From: Tritrichomonas foetus
Taxonomy: Eukaryota > Parabasalia > Tritrichomonadida > Tritrichomonadidae
Length of the DNA stretch: 64,000 bases
Assembly (NCBI GenBank): GCA_001839685.1
Contig: MLAK01000561.1
Span: 34,197 to 98,196 of the forward strand
Direction of reading: 5' to 3'
Shown piece after piece: positions 18,611 through 28,311 of this stretch (position 1 is its first letter; every line of letters starts with the position of its first letter). A program made the translations under genes and the position numbers. The notes under the pieces were generated by a model, which had not been told where the DNA came from, did no database searches, and saw only the letters and a list, made by a program, of their open reading frames with translations.

Positions 18611-19444
18611 ATGTCGAAGCGCTACGACCCAAACAAAGCTCCAAAACCAGTCCCAAAGACAAATTATTCGAAGAGGTACGATGACCTTAAACCAGTTGTC
18701 GATACTGGAATGACTGTTCCAAAGCTCATTGCTCAACTTAAAAACAGGATGCCATCTGGAGAAATTTTCAGAAGAATTCGACCAAAGAAATTGGTTGAAC
18801 TTTTAGCTCTCCACGCTTATGAACTTCAAGAAAAAGAGCGTCTTGCAAACCAAGAAAATAATGACGATGACGACCTTCCAGATAATTCCGCAGTTCCACA
18901 ATATCATCATATGCATTCGAGCATAGTTTTCAACGATGAAAAGCCAGCCTCTCGACCGGCTCCAGCCAGGAAATCTGTCGATTGTCCATTTATTTTATTA
19001 GATGTTCGAGATGAGGAAGAATTCGAAAATTGTCATATTCAAAACGCTTCAAACTATCCAAAAGCTCGTCTTTCTCGTGCAACAGGCCAGTTTACACCCG
19101 AAATTTTACAATTCAAAGGCCATCCCGAAAAAATGATCGTCGTCTACTGCGACTACGGACAAACAAGTGCAGAGGCCGCCCAGATGTTTGCCGAAAGAGA
19201 ATTCGATAACATTTTCCTTCTTCATGGCGGACTTGCGGAATTTGCAGAGGAGTTTCCAAACCTCTGCGGCCCAAACGCCCCGCCAAAGCCGCTCAATCAC
19301 GGAAAAGGGACAACGTCGCAGCACTCTGCGGCAACAAAGTCGGCGACAGGTGCAGCGAGGGCTGCTCGTGCGCCAGCAAAGAAGCCAAGTCGCGCGATGC
19401 AGGCAGTGGCCCACCCTGCTGGCTCAAAGCCAGTCTTTAAGTAA
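18611..19444 (+). CDS. CEP41: CEP41-like rhodanese-domain centrosomal/ciliary protein
   Basis: 277 residues from the ATG at 18611; an in-frame GTG lies 15 bases upstream and was not chosen. The N-terminal part (KRYDDLKPVVDTGMTVPKL, then FRRIRPKKLVELL) matches the conserved CEP41 region before the rhodanese domain. The rhodanese domain is at about 118-215: DCPFILLDVRDEEEFENCHI, SNYPKARLSRA, MIVVYCDYGQTSAEAA and FDNIFLLHGGLAEFA. A Cys sits at the rhodanese active-loop position (YCDYGQ), which vertebrate CEP41 lacks. The tail is Ala/Lys/Arg-rich, basic and probably disordered. CEP41 works at basal bodies and cilia and promotes tubulin polyglutamylation, which fits a flagellate. Confidence 0.82.
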   Translation: MSKRYDPNKAPKPVPKTNYSKRYDDLKPVVDTGMTVPKLIAQLKNRMPSGEIFRRIRPKKLVELLALHAYELQEKERLANQENNDDDDLPDNSAVPQYHHMHSSIVFNDEKPASRPAPARKSVDCPFILLDVRDEEEFENCHIQNASNYPKARLSRATGQFTPEILQFKGHPEKMIVVYCDYGQTSAEAAQMFAEREFDNIFLLHGGLAEFAEEFPNLCGPNAPPKPLNHGKGTTSQHSAATKSATGAARAARAPAKKPSRAMQAVAHPAGSKPVFK

Positions 19445-20074
19445 TTAATCTATTATTTGATTAAAAACTTTTTTCTTTTCTTTTGCTTTTTTTCAATTTA
19501 CACAAAATTCATTTTCTCCATTTTGTGAGTGATCAATGAAACTATCTGCTTGGATACTGCACGTGCATCGATATTTGTTCGTCAGTTTAGCAGAGTGCAA
19601 TAAGTTTCACCATAATGAAATTGGAAATCAGACAACCTTCAGAAAATCTGCATTTTTTATCATTTACTTCAATTCTTAAATGAATCCAATCATTTTCCCT
19701 CTGCATCAAAACCAAAATTGAAAGAAGTTAGTTATCGAATATTGTCTAAAAGTGAATTTTGAATTTTTGGCTCAGCTCTTGGTTATAATGTAGAGATATA
19801 CTAATCATTTAATTGAAATACCCCTTCTTAGCTTTTTCATTGATTTTTTTTATTATATTCCGCTTTTATACAAAATGTCGACCTTACAAGAAAAAAAGTT
19901 ATATAAAAGAAAGGTAACCTATTTTAGCTTTGTCTCTTCACCCAAGTTGAAGGCTGAATCGAAATGCCAAAATAATGAGATTCGATATGGATAAAAAGAA
20001 AATGAAAAGCGAAAAGTGAAAAGAGAAAAATAAAGAAGAAAGTCTAAAATATATCAAAATGCTCCCAAGTTTAT
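19445..20074. other. convergent intergenic spacer, no gene seen
   Basis: 3' regions of CEP41 and RPL11. No tRNA or other RNA gene recognised. Confidence 0.6.
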
Positions 20075-20593
20075 TTATTTGAGCAATGTGCCCTGGAATT
20101 TCTGGATGTACCATTCTTGAGCTTCGGCCTTTGTAACACGTTGCTTTGGGCCGATTCTTGATTGGCAGTGCTTCCTGCGGGCAACACGGTTTCCTGGACG
20201 TTCCAAAACAACATAGAGATCCATACCGTGGATACCGATATCACGATCGTACTTAAGACCAAGATCGATGTGTTCCTTGATACCGAATCCGAAGTTTCCT
20301 GTGTTGGAGAAGCAGCGGGCGCTGATTTCAAAATCGAGAACTTGAAGGGCATCGTTCAAAATTTTGAGAGCGCGTGGGCCACGGACTGTAACATAGGCGG
20401 CGATTTTATCATTACGGCGGATTCCGAATTTTGGAATTGTACGGTGTGAGCGGGCAAGCATGGCCTTTTGTTGTGTAAGTTGTTCAATAACACGGGAGGC
20501 ACGTGTGACTTGATCTCCGACTTGTCCTGGGTTGATGTTGATGCAAAGCTTAGCGACACGGATATCGTTGAGTTTATGGGGTTGAGCTGCCAT
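20075..20593 (-). CDS. RPL11: 60S ribosomal protein L11 (uL5)
   Basis: 172 residues, the normal length. It aligns along its whole length with eukaryotic RPL11: DIRVAKLCININPGQVGDQ, TRASRVIEQLTQQ, FGIRRNDKIAAYVTVRG, SNTGNFGFGIKEHIDLG, YDRDIGIHGMDLYVVLERPG, then the basic tail. The protein binds 5S rRNA in the central protuberance of the large subunit. I chose the ATG at 20593 because homology begins at IRVAKL. The frame stays open upstream with two more in-frame ATGs (20704 and 20737), which would add 37 or 48 residues unlike any L11 known to me. Confidence 0.95.
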   Translation of the reverse strand: MAAQPHKLNDIRVAKLCININPGQVGDQVTRASRVIEQLTQQKAMLARSHRTIPKFGIRRNDKIAAYVTVRGPRALKILNDALQVLDFEISARCFSNTGNFGFGIKEHIDLGLKYDRDIGIHGMDLYVVLERPGNRVARRKHCQSRIGPKQRVTKAEAQEWYIQKFQGTLLK

Positions 20594-20986
20594 CAAAAAA
20601 GGCCGACCAAAACCTCCACTAACCGCTACACTTTCACAATAACGTAAAACTATTTGACCACAACCGTCGACGATAAGTATGGTGAAATTGTTGGCATTGG
20701 CCATCAAATTAAACGTCCTCAATATAAACGGTCTCACTACAATCGTTTATGACTTTCTGGTTCATAAAATTCCAACGAATCCTTTCTAACCATGTAAATA
20801 GACGGCAAAACTAGTATAATTTTAAATTACTAATTAATTTATTGATGCTTCATATGAATGACATATTTTGACTATAATAAGCACTTTTTGACTTAATTCC
20901 ATGAAATCATAGATAAAAATAGATATTTTGAATAAATATCTAGAATAAAAATATATATATATAAAACTAACGCAATTTCTATTAAT
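20594..20986. other. 5' flank of RPL11 with in-frame upstream ATGs
   Basis: Contains the upstream extension of the RPL11 frame (to 20737) and, further on, the 3' end region of the cyclase-like gene. No separate gene supported. Confidence 0.4.
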
Positions 20987-23900
20987 TTACAAAAGATAAG
21001 TTGGTCGTCCAAATACCATTGGACCATATCGATTAAAATCTTCATTTGGTAAAATCTCAACAAGAACTTGCCTAAATTCTTCTGAAATAATAATTTCATC
21101 TTTGGGACACATTGAGGACAACTCTGCTGCTTCATCAATAATTGCACCAGAAACTTCAAAAAGTGGATTTTCTGTTCCAACTAAACCACTTAAGATTGGT
21201 CCACCCATTACAATTGCAATAGCAAATCTTTTTTCTTCAGACTGAAGAATGATTTTCTCCATTTTTGTTTTTAATGCTTTAGCCAAAACTAATGCTGAAG
21301 TTGCTTGTAAAGAAATATCACCATCTTGGAATAAACCACCAACTAAATATATTGTATCAAAAACAGTTTTCATCATAAAGAATGGTGGATTTTTTCTTGC
21401 AATTGCTTCAATGTCAGAAATAATATTATCAAAATCACTTAATTTTCTCGACATTATTTCTAAAATCATAGTGATTTGAACAGCAACAATTGTGGCTTTT
21501 TTAGACACAAATGCAAAATCATTCTTACCTGCAGTAAAATTAGCAATATCTCTTGGAACTAATTGATTCATTAAAGCATCACATGTTTTCTTTGCATCTT
21601 CGAGCTTTTTCGCTTCTTCGATGAATTTTCGACGATCTTCAATGAACAAAACATAATTAGAAATTTCACCATTGCTTTCTCTAACAGGATAAGCAGTTGA
21701 TTTTGCAGGAACATATTCATCATTACAAATACAAAAAGTGGAATAGGAAGCAACATCAATTGTTGGATTAGCTTGCATCATTTCCATCTTTTCGAAAAGA
21801 TGATAAGCTCCTTGTTCTTCAATAGAAAGATCAACAGCGCCGGAATCAGGTCTTGGTATGACAAAACTTAAAGGATGACCAACAAGCATTTTATGATCAA
21901 GTCCAAAAACAGAAGCAAAGGTTGAATTAACCGCTTCAATTATAAAACCATCACCAACACAAATAATTGGGGTAGATGTGTGTTCATAAATAATTGCAGA
22001 AACTGTTGATAGCTTTTTAACAGCTGTTTTCTTTTGTTTTATCAGCAAATCAATCATTTGTTGATTCTCAGCAATCACTGGAGGTGGAACATGTCTGATT
22101 AAAAGCATTGCTGTTTTAAGAATATGTAATAAAATGCTATCGAAATACAGAATCAATCCGAATGCTAAAATAAGTAAAACAATAGCAATACTAAACATAC
22201 AAATTGATGCAATTTGACCATTTCCAGTTAATCCATATTGGATTTCTTTATCAACTTCAATTGATTGTCTGAGCTTATTAAATAATTCTGTTGTAGAGAA
22301 GTGGAAAATATCAACAAATTCGCGCGAATCAAATGTAAAATTATCTAAGAAAAAGTCACGTGTCATTACAAGATATGTATTTACTGCTCTTTCAATTGCA
22401 AGACAACTGTAAAATGAATGTTTTCGTGTTGCACTTTCAACACTTTCACATTGATCAATGAAATGAATTTGTCGTAGATCCTCATATTTGTTTGCAACTT
22501 CTCGGATATATCGATTATTTGTGTTCGTTATATTTTCAATCAGAATTGAAAAATCATTTTGTAGCACAGATAAATTCATATAATCAATCTGTAATTTTTG
22601 AACCATGGAATATAGCATTCCAATTGAAAGTAAACCAGAACACATTGGAAGTCTAAGGGCACCTAAATGTTCTTTCTTTTGATAGTCAACATCTTGTTTA
22701 ATAGTGCTAAGTACATAATAGTGTGGAAGTGCACCAAGGATTAAAACCAGGGCAACTAACAAATATGGCAGGAATTGAGAAATTGTGACACTAGTAATAA
22801 AATTATTGCGGTGCTCGTTTGCAGTTTCGGTAATTCGTTCACCGAAAATAGAAACATTTTCATTTTTGCTTAAAAACTTCGATGCTTGAAGCGCTCCTTC
22901 ATTAGATATAGACATGATAGCTTTAATGGTTTTATTAATTTCAATTCTAATGAGGAAAGTTGGTGTAAATATTAAAGGAAGCCAAAGAAGAATTGAAGTA
23001 ATGCAAAAAATAATAACATAAATATTAAATATTCGAATATCTTCTTCTAATCGTTGATCAAGAGCAGCATCAAGCTTATATATAGCCTTCTGTGAGGCTT
23101 TAGGATAATTCCTATAAAGAATATTCAATTCGCACGTTATCGGATTCGTTTTACCCATTTCTTGGGTATCAAAATATTGCTGATACCAAGCTATTACTAA
23201 CATTCCAGCTTTCACGGATGCATTTCGATATGATAAAATCATTTTATCAGTCGTTTCATCATATGTGCAGTAATACATATCCATCGCAGGTTCAATTAGT
23301 GAATTAACAACAATATTAAATTCAGACTGCATTAAAGAATTTGTTGATAAACCCATTAAAATTTCAATCATTGATTTTTGCGCACTATTGGTTAATTCAT
23401 CAATGGAATCGCCTAAATTAAAAGGATCAATATTTAGTTTCTCGGATTGGATGATTTCTGGTGTAAGTGTTGATGAATATGTTTCATTCGAAAAAGAAAG
23501 ATTATCTTTAAAAGCCCATTGTAGAAGAAGAGAAACATGAGCAAAATTAAATGAATTTTGAATCGTTACAAAATTGATTGAACGATCAAACGCATTATCA
23601 TATCGTGAAAATGTAACTACAGAGAAATAAAATCCAACCATTAAAATACCTAACCAAATTAGTACAGCAAAAACTGAAAGAAATCGAAAAAGTGATAAGA
23701 AATTAGGTTTGAAATGAAAAGTAGCTCGGCCTAATTGAATTCTATGAAAAGCCCAATCAAATTGATCTTCTTGCCTTTCTTGGATTTCATTATAACCTTC
23801 AATTACTTCATCATGATATGATAATTCAGTAGCTTTTACTGTTTCTTCACAATCAATCAAATGACCAGTTGAACTCACAATTCCATTTTTTAATAGTTCT

Positions 23901-25561
23901 GGTTTTGTTATCACTAAAACTCTAAATAGAGGATCAACTTCATGATTTTGAACTTTTTGAGCTTTTTCAGAACGTATTTGCGTTCTAATCCCTTTTTCAA
24001 TTTTCCCTAAACATTCGATTTGGAATACACTATATAATTCAATAAAACTTTGTTCTGTTGGATGAATCATCAGAATTTCAGACCAAGTATCAGAAGCTGA
24101 ACGAACATGACTTGCAACATTACAAAGCGTTGAAATACTTACTTTTGAATTCAGTTCAGCTGTATTTGACCAAAACTGTTTAATACAACTAATTGAATCA
24201 TGTGTAACTTCTTGTAAACGTAGAAAAGTTCGATCAAATTCAAGAGTTGCTACAAAATTTCGATACTGATCAAGTCTCATTAAACCCATTAACCGAATTC
24301 TTTTAAGTGTATGACTAGGTGACTTAACTTTTAATTTTTGGAGAGCTTCTTGAAAGTTTTCTTGTTCACCAGGAAAGAAAGAAAAGATGGAACAAGCCAA
24401 AAACCACAAATTTACATCATCAAACTTATTTGCAAAATACAAAGGAAATGTTCCATTAAAAATTGATCTTGAACTCATTGAAAATCCAATTCGAATTAGT
24501 CTCATTGCTTCGAAGGCAGATTTTATATTCAGGCTCTGCAAATACCCATCACACTCATCAGTATAAAGTGCTGGATTATTTGTTATTTGAGCACCTTTTA
24601 TTCGAATTCGTCGAAAAATTATAAAAAAAACTAAGCAGGAAATAAATCCGACTGCAATTGGGACAAATACACGAATATATTCAGAATATTGAACATTGCA
24701 TAAGTATAAAATAGAAAGAATATCAGATACAACATAAGCCATGCCATATGATGCCATTATTACATTAGCAGGTAAATAAACATAGGGAAATTGAAACATA
24801 TAAAAAATTATGAAAAATGAAGCAATTGTATGAAAAGAAACAATAAAGGATTTAGCCCAAGATGCAAAATACAAAGAAATATACGAGAATAAAATCTGGT
24901 AACTCGTAATATAAAGAACAACCTCAAGGGTGAGGCCATCAAAAGATGCAAAAAGGCAGCGGTTAGGTGAGACCAAATAAGGAAATGAAATCATTGATGC
25001 ATGAATTATGACTGCAGACAGAACTAACAAAATTAAAAGTGCAATAAATATTAATATTTCAACTAATTCACCATCAACAAGTTTTGGAATTGATGTTGCA
25101 AAAACAGAAACTGTTGGAAGGAAAAAAATATGTGTTAAAATTTGTAAAACAAATGCAGTGGCTAATACCATTGCTTTTGAGACTCTGTTATGATTACGAG
25201 TATATAGTATGGCAAATAAAATCCATGAAATAATTAAAATATTTATCACGATGATAACTGCGAGCTGTACGGGTGTATGATTGAGAATTTGATCGTGTTT
25301 TGAAAAAGTAACAAAAGCGTTGAGATTTCCAACAATATCATTAAAAATTGACGAATCTGACTCATAATTGGAAAATAACGGCCAGTACATAACACTGAGT
25401 ATCTGAATAAACATGAAAATCCACTGAAAGAAATAATAGTATGGATTCCAAATATGAAGTTTGTTGATTTCGTAAACTAACGAGAAAAACGAGAAAAAAA
25501 TGGTGTGTCTGTCGTACCCCAAGTCGTCGTCTTCAACCGAAACAAACTTTTCATTGTTCAT
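20987..25561 (-). CDS. polytopic membrane protein with PAS and class III cyclase-like domain
   Basis: 1524 residues from the ATG at 25561; the upstream in-frame extension starts only with TTG. The N-terminal ~350 residues hold about ten hydrophobic segments, followed by a long cytosolic stretch. Further membrane segments follow (FLSVFAVLIWLGILMVGFYF, VIIFCITSILLWLPLIF, LVALVLILGALPHYYVL, FSIAIVLLILAFGLILYF). A PAS domain lies at about 1180-1290 (STPIICVGDGFIIEAVNSTF). A C-terminal cyclase homology domain covers about 1335-1520. In that domain ATIVAVQIT lacks the first metal Asp, KTVFDTIYLVGG keeps the second, and DEAAELSS replaces the NxAAR transition-state motif. Trichomonads have many such receptor-like cyclase proteins; this one looks inactive alone. 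Confidence 0.8.
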   Translation of the reverse strand: MNNEKFVSVEDDDLGYDRHTIFFSFFSLVYEINKLHIWNPYYYFFQWIFMFIQILSVMYWPLFSNYESDSSIFNDIVGNLNAFVTFSKHDQILNHTPVQLAVIIVINILIISWILFAILYTRNHNRVSKAMVLATAFVLQILTHIFFLPTVSVFATSIPKLVDGELVEILIFIALLILLVLSAVIIHASMISFPYLVSPNRCLFASFDGLTLEVVLYITSYQILFSYISLYFASWAKSFIVSFHTIASFFIIFYMFQFPYVYLPANVIMASYGMAYVVSDILSILYLCNVQYSEYIRVFVPIAVGFISCLVFFIIFRRIRIKGAQITNNPALYTDECDGYLQSLNIKSAFEAMRLIRIGFSMSSRSIFNGTFPLYFANKFDDVNLWFLACSIFSFFPGEQENFQEALQKLKVKSPSHTLKRIRLMGLMRLDQYRNFVATLEFDRTFLRLQEVTHDSISCIKQFWSNTAELNSKVSISTLCNVASHVRSASDTWSEILMIHPTEQSFIELYSVFQIECLGKIEKGIRTQIRSEKAQKVQNHEVDPLFRVLVITKPELLKNGIVSSTGHLIDCEETVKATELSYHDEVIEGYNEIQERQEDQFDWAFHRIQLGRATFHFKPNFLSLFRFLSVFAVLIWLGILMVGFYFSVVTFSRYDNAFDRSINFVTIQNSFNFAHVSLLLQWAFKDNLSFSNETYSSTLTPEIIQSEKLNIDPFNLGDSIDELTNSAQKSMIEILMGLSTNSLMQSEFNIVVNSLIEPAMDMYYCTYDETTDKMILSYRNASVKAGMLVIAWYQQYFDTQEMGKTNPITCELNILYRNYPKASQKAIYKLDAALDQRLEEDIRIFNIYVIIFCITSILLWLPLIFTPTFLIRIEINKTIKAIMSISNEGALQASKFLSKNENVSIFGERITETANEHRNNFITSVTISQFLPYLLVALVLILGALPHYYVLSTIKQDVDYQKKEHLGALRLPMCSGLLSIGMLYSMVQKLQIDYMNLSVLQNDFSILIENITNTNNRYIREVANKYEDLRQIHFIDQCESVESATRKHSFYSCLAIERAVNTYLVMTRDFFLDNFTFDSREFVDIFHFSTTELFNKLRQSIEVDKEIQYGLTGNGQIASICMFSIAIVLLILAFGLILYFDSILLHILKTAMLLIRHVPPPVIAENQQMIDLLIKQKKTAVKKLSTVSAIIYEHTSTPIICVGDGFIIEAVNSTFASVFGLDHKMLVGHPLSFVIPRPDSGAVDLSIEEQGAYHLFEKMEMMQANPTIDVASYSTFCICNDEYVPAKSTAYPVRESNGEISNYVLFIEDRRKFIEEAKKLEDAKKTCDALMNQLVPRDIANFTAGKNDFAFVSKKATIVAVQITMILEIMSRKLSDFDNIISDIEAIARKNPPFFMMKTVFDTIYLVGGLFQDGDISLQATSALVLAKALKTKMEKIILQSEEKRFAIAIVMGGPILSGLVGTENPLFEVSGAIIDEAAELSSMCPKDEIIISEEFRQVLVEILPNEDFNRYGPMVFGRPTYLL

Positions 25562-26631
25562 TTGGGATGAATACAAAATAGAGGCGGCTAAATTTTTTGA
25601 TTGGGTCAATTTCGCCTTTATCGCTTTTTCAATGTTTCAGATCGTTTTTTATAACACTATAATTCAGCGCATATCCGGCCTTATTCATAGAATTAATATG
25701 ACTAGATAAGCTATGAAAAAAAAGTAACTTTGAAAAATTTGATATATTTTTTGAATGCATCAACAAAAGATTGATGTTAACTATATCTTTCGATCTTCGA
25801 CAAATTATTTCGCTAAATTACTCAGATATTAATGGATAATTGAAACAAAGAAATAGAATTATTTATATATAAAATTTCATAACAAAAAATGAAATTCAAA
25901 TTTCGAAAAATGATATTCGATTAGCCTGCAGTTTCGATATATTAGGTTGCAACATTAACAGTTCACTGAACTGAGATCAGTAATTCTATACCATTTTTGA
26001 ATAGATGCTATATGAAGTGGCGTTTTTAGAGAAATGATCATGAAAACCAGCTGAAAATTGATGAAAACTCATGAATATAAGTATAATATTATCCCCACAA
26101 TTGATATCATATTATCCATGTGATAATAGCAATTCAATGGCATCATAGCTTTTTCATATACAAGCGTAATGAGCAGGCGTTTATTCAAACATAAAAAATA
26201 ATCCCATTTGAAAACAGAAAAGAATTTTCAATATATAGAATGAAGCATCATCTTTCAAACTGACATTACGATTAGGATGCTTCAAGAAAAGATCAACTAT
26301 TTCACGATTACTATCCTAACATGCCACTGAATATGTGCTTGATGAATCAGGAATAGAAAATTTTATTTTCAAAGTTGAGAGACTGCAAATTGGAGAAGCG
26401 AATATATATTGCTTTTATAATGTAAATCTGTGGTCGTGACAATAACAGTCAGGCAATATCACAACACTTATTTTAGTATACAGCATAAAGTGAAGTCCTA
26501 TAAGCAATGATAATAAATTTCATTTGAAAATCAAAAATAATGATGAATAAAATGATAAGTTTTTCTTGTGAATGAACTTTAATTTTGGGATGATTTGATA
26601 GAATTTTAATTTTTTCATAATTGCCACGGGA
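25562..26631. other. intergenic, no gene seen
   Basis: AT-rich upstream region of the cyclase-like gene. I see no frame or RNA with support. Confidence 0.5.
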
Positions 26632-27745
26632 TTAGTCATTATAAAATGGTGATCTTAGAATGGTGTTAAAAAATTTCATGTGAATACAATGAATAATTCT
26701 TTTATTGTGAGCTAATATCCATTTTTGGCTGTTGGATGAGGAAAGTATAAATGATAATAAATCTTTTTTGTAGTGAATGGAAAAAATGGGTAAAATAATG
26801 CTTATATAATCCAATATTATCTTTTCTATTGACAAATGTTCAGAAACATCATCAAAATTGCATATTTTATCCAACTATATAGCTATTTCTGCAAATTATG
26901 GAAGCTTTTAGTGAAGGAAATTAAAATAATTGTCAAAAATTTCTGATGATAATAAGTAATAGCTTTCATCATTTTCTTTCTTTGGTTTGATATTTTGATT
27001 CTTTTTTAAATTTAAATTTCGATTCTTCTCCTAGCAGATAAATGATTTTATAATTCTCGCCAATAATACTATAATTCAATGATCTTTGAGAATAGACTGC
27101 CTATTGTATCATCAAATAACGAAAAGTATTTATTGAACCAAATACCATCGAGTATTCAAGAATGATCATTCCATTATTGTTATTGTAAATATCAGGATTA
27201 TTTTCTAAAAATTAAGATGGAATTATGTAAATATTGAATTATATTCAAATTTTCATCTCGACAAATAATTAGTTCAATTTCTTAATAAAAAAGTATGTTT
27301 TTCGAACTTCTACATTAATTGGTCGTTTTTCATACTCATCCTGAAAGTTTTTCTTTTCATATAAATGATATCATATGGTATAATCACATATATAAAAGTA
27401 TATGTAAATGATTTCTTTAGTAATAATCTCAAACCGTCTCTTTTGCTTTTCATAGAGTATTACTTTTGGATTTTTGGATATCTGGAATGAAAATATAAAG
27501 AATTTTTTATCATCGTTTATAGAAATATATCTTTTAATCACTAAAATATCAATAATTCCTTCTTCTAATTGAAAAAGAAGAAAATGTTTATTTTGTTTGA
27601 GCATATTAAATAATGTTGATTGATGAAATGTCTATGTTAAAGAGTGCTTAGAGAATAGTTCTTCAAAATCAAAAATTATATTTGTTGAATTTTCCAGTCT
27701 TTTTGTCATCTTTTTCTTGATTTTTCCCATTTTTGAATCTATATA
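26632..27745 (-). pseudogene. decayed DUF3447/ankyrin-repeat protein gene
   Basis: Minus-strand pieces in several frames recall the order of trichomonad DUF3447-ankyrin proteins. First comes FDFEELFSKHSLT, an in-frame TAG, and LFNMLKQNKHFLLFQLEEG (about 27545-27690). Then a segment with EYEKRPINVEVRKTYFFIKK in another frame. Then ILEYSMVFGSINTFRYLMI (about 27110-27167), a stop, and NYSIIGENYKIIYLLGEE (about 27030-27085). These match the family's NKRILLFLxEE, LIEYAAFFGSIQIFKYL and YAIHxxNxEIIHLLEE blocks. An 80-codon open piece (26632-26874) may be the next segment. Several stops and frameshifts make it non-coding now. Confidence 0.65.
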
Positions 27746-28095
27746 TGAATAATAAACCGAATAAAACCATCACATATCGTTAAATTCTTCGAAATACATG
27801 TTTGGTCCTACAAAACACAAAGATTTCTCATATCAATCGAAATAAAAATATCTTGGTTACTTTTAAGAATACTCATCATCATAGTCTGTGTCTTTTTAGA
27901 GAAAATTTATTGCAGCAGTAAACATATTTCTCACTAACTTAGTGAATGATGAATTTATTCTGAATAATTCAAAAATAGATATGCGATAAATGATATTGAA
28001 AATAATTATATCGATGAACTCATATTCATGGTTCGATTTTGCTATTTTCTTTCAATACCCATTAACATTTTCCTGGAATACTCATTGCAAAACAG
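27746..28095. other. intergenic, no gene seen
   Basis: AT-rich spacer between the ankyrin relic and the minisatellite. Confidence 0.5.
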
Positions 28096-28231
28096 ATGAA
28101 TAAATAACAAAAATGAATAAATAACAAAAATGAATTAATAACAAAGATGAATTAATAACAAAAATGAATAAATAACAAAAATGAATAAACAACAAAAATG
28201 AATAAACAACAAAAATGAATAAATAATTAAA
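28096..28231. repeat. 17-bp minisatellite, eight units
   Basis: Units begin with ATGAAT at 28096, 28113, 28130, 28147, 28164, 28181, 28198 and 28215. The consensus is ATGAATAAATAACAAAA with single substitutions. It lies about 80 bp past the stop codon of the PPP phosphatase gene, in its 3' flank. Confidence 0.95.
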
Positions 28232-28311
28232 TAGGACGAATAAAGTAGGCAATAAATTTCTATTTACAAACAAAATAAGATAAAATAAAAAATAACAATC
28301 GAAAAACAACT

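Noticed and set aside
28096..28231. CRISPR-like array
   Set aside because: Units are contiguous without unique spacers, and the genome is eukaryotic.
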